Shown piece by piece: positions 5,369 to 5,380 of a stretch of 5,380 bases of DNA. The position numbers and the translations under genes were made by a program. The stretch comes from Nostoc sp. GT001 (lineage in GTDB: Bacteria > Cyanobacteriota > Cyanobacteriia > Cyanobacteriales > Nostocaceae). The notes beneath the pieces were generated by a model, which did not search any database, was not told the origin of the DNA, and saw only the letters and a program-made list of their open reading frames with translations. The stretch spans positions 2,575,301-2,580,680 of the forward strand of contig NZ_JAUDRJ010000003.1 in assembly GCF_030382115.1 (NCBI RefSeq). Reading direction: 5' to 3'. Every line of letters starts with the position of its first letter. The stretch's first letter is position 1.

Positions 5369-5380
5369 GTAGAGACGCGA
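5369..5380. repeat. Truncated half of an interspersed palindromic repeat at the window edge
   Basis: The window ends in GTAGAGACGCGA. I know this as the first half of a palindromic interspersed repeat common in Nostoc-like genomes, whose other half reads TCGCGTCTCTAC. Only the first half is visible, so the palindrome cannot be confirmed here. Confidence 0.4.

Overview
The window looks like chromosomal DNA of a cyanobacterium, probably a filamentous Nostoc-like (Nostocales) strain. Three signs support this. The octamer GCGATCGC (HIP1) occurs ten times, four in the left gene and six in the large central gene. The spacers are packed with heptameric tandem repeats (STRR type). The right edge enters GTAGAGACGCGA, the first half of an interspersed palindrome I associate with Nostoc genomes. 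The genus assignment is inference, because no marker gene is present.

Layout. (1) Positions 1-740, minus strand: the N-terminal 246 residues of an SGNH/GDSL-type hydrolase with an N-terminal membrane anchor; its C-terminus lies beyond the left edge. (2) 741-892: a spacer with a clean AGTNNNG heptad array and a C-rich stretch. (3) 893-1120, plus: a small single-span membrane protein whose frame looks coding well upstream of its only ATG, so its 5' end is unresolved or damaged; a hairpin follows. (4) 1121-1471: a gene-free spacer holding inverted heptad arrays, the last running directly into the start codon of the next gene. (5) 1472-4366, plus: the centrepiece, a 964-residue fusion of a degenerate PlsY-like membrane domain to a swivelling-histidine phosphotransferase (ATP-grasp PPDK_N domain, middle domain, PEP-utilizer His domain). 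(6) 4363-4710, plus: a small cupin overlapping the fusion gene by ATGA. (7) 4711-4916: hairpins and a repeat-bounded spacer. (8) 4917-5273, minus: a small exported protein with a CxCxxC motif, with its upstream region running to the right edge.

How the genes work together. The fusion gene and the cupin are a translationally coupled pair and the most interesting unit here. The soluble part has the domain order of rifampin phosphotransferase (Rph): ATP-grasp, substrate domain, mobile His domain, and no PEP-binding barrel. It should therefore move a phosphoryl group from ATP through His917 to an unknown acceptor. The PlsY-like N-terminus would hold it at a membrane, and the cupin may bind or modify the same substrate or product. 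The flanking genes point away from this pair or are separated from it by hairpins and repeats, and show no evident functional link to it.
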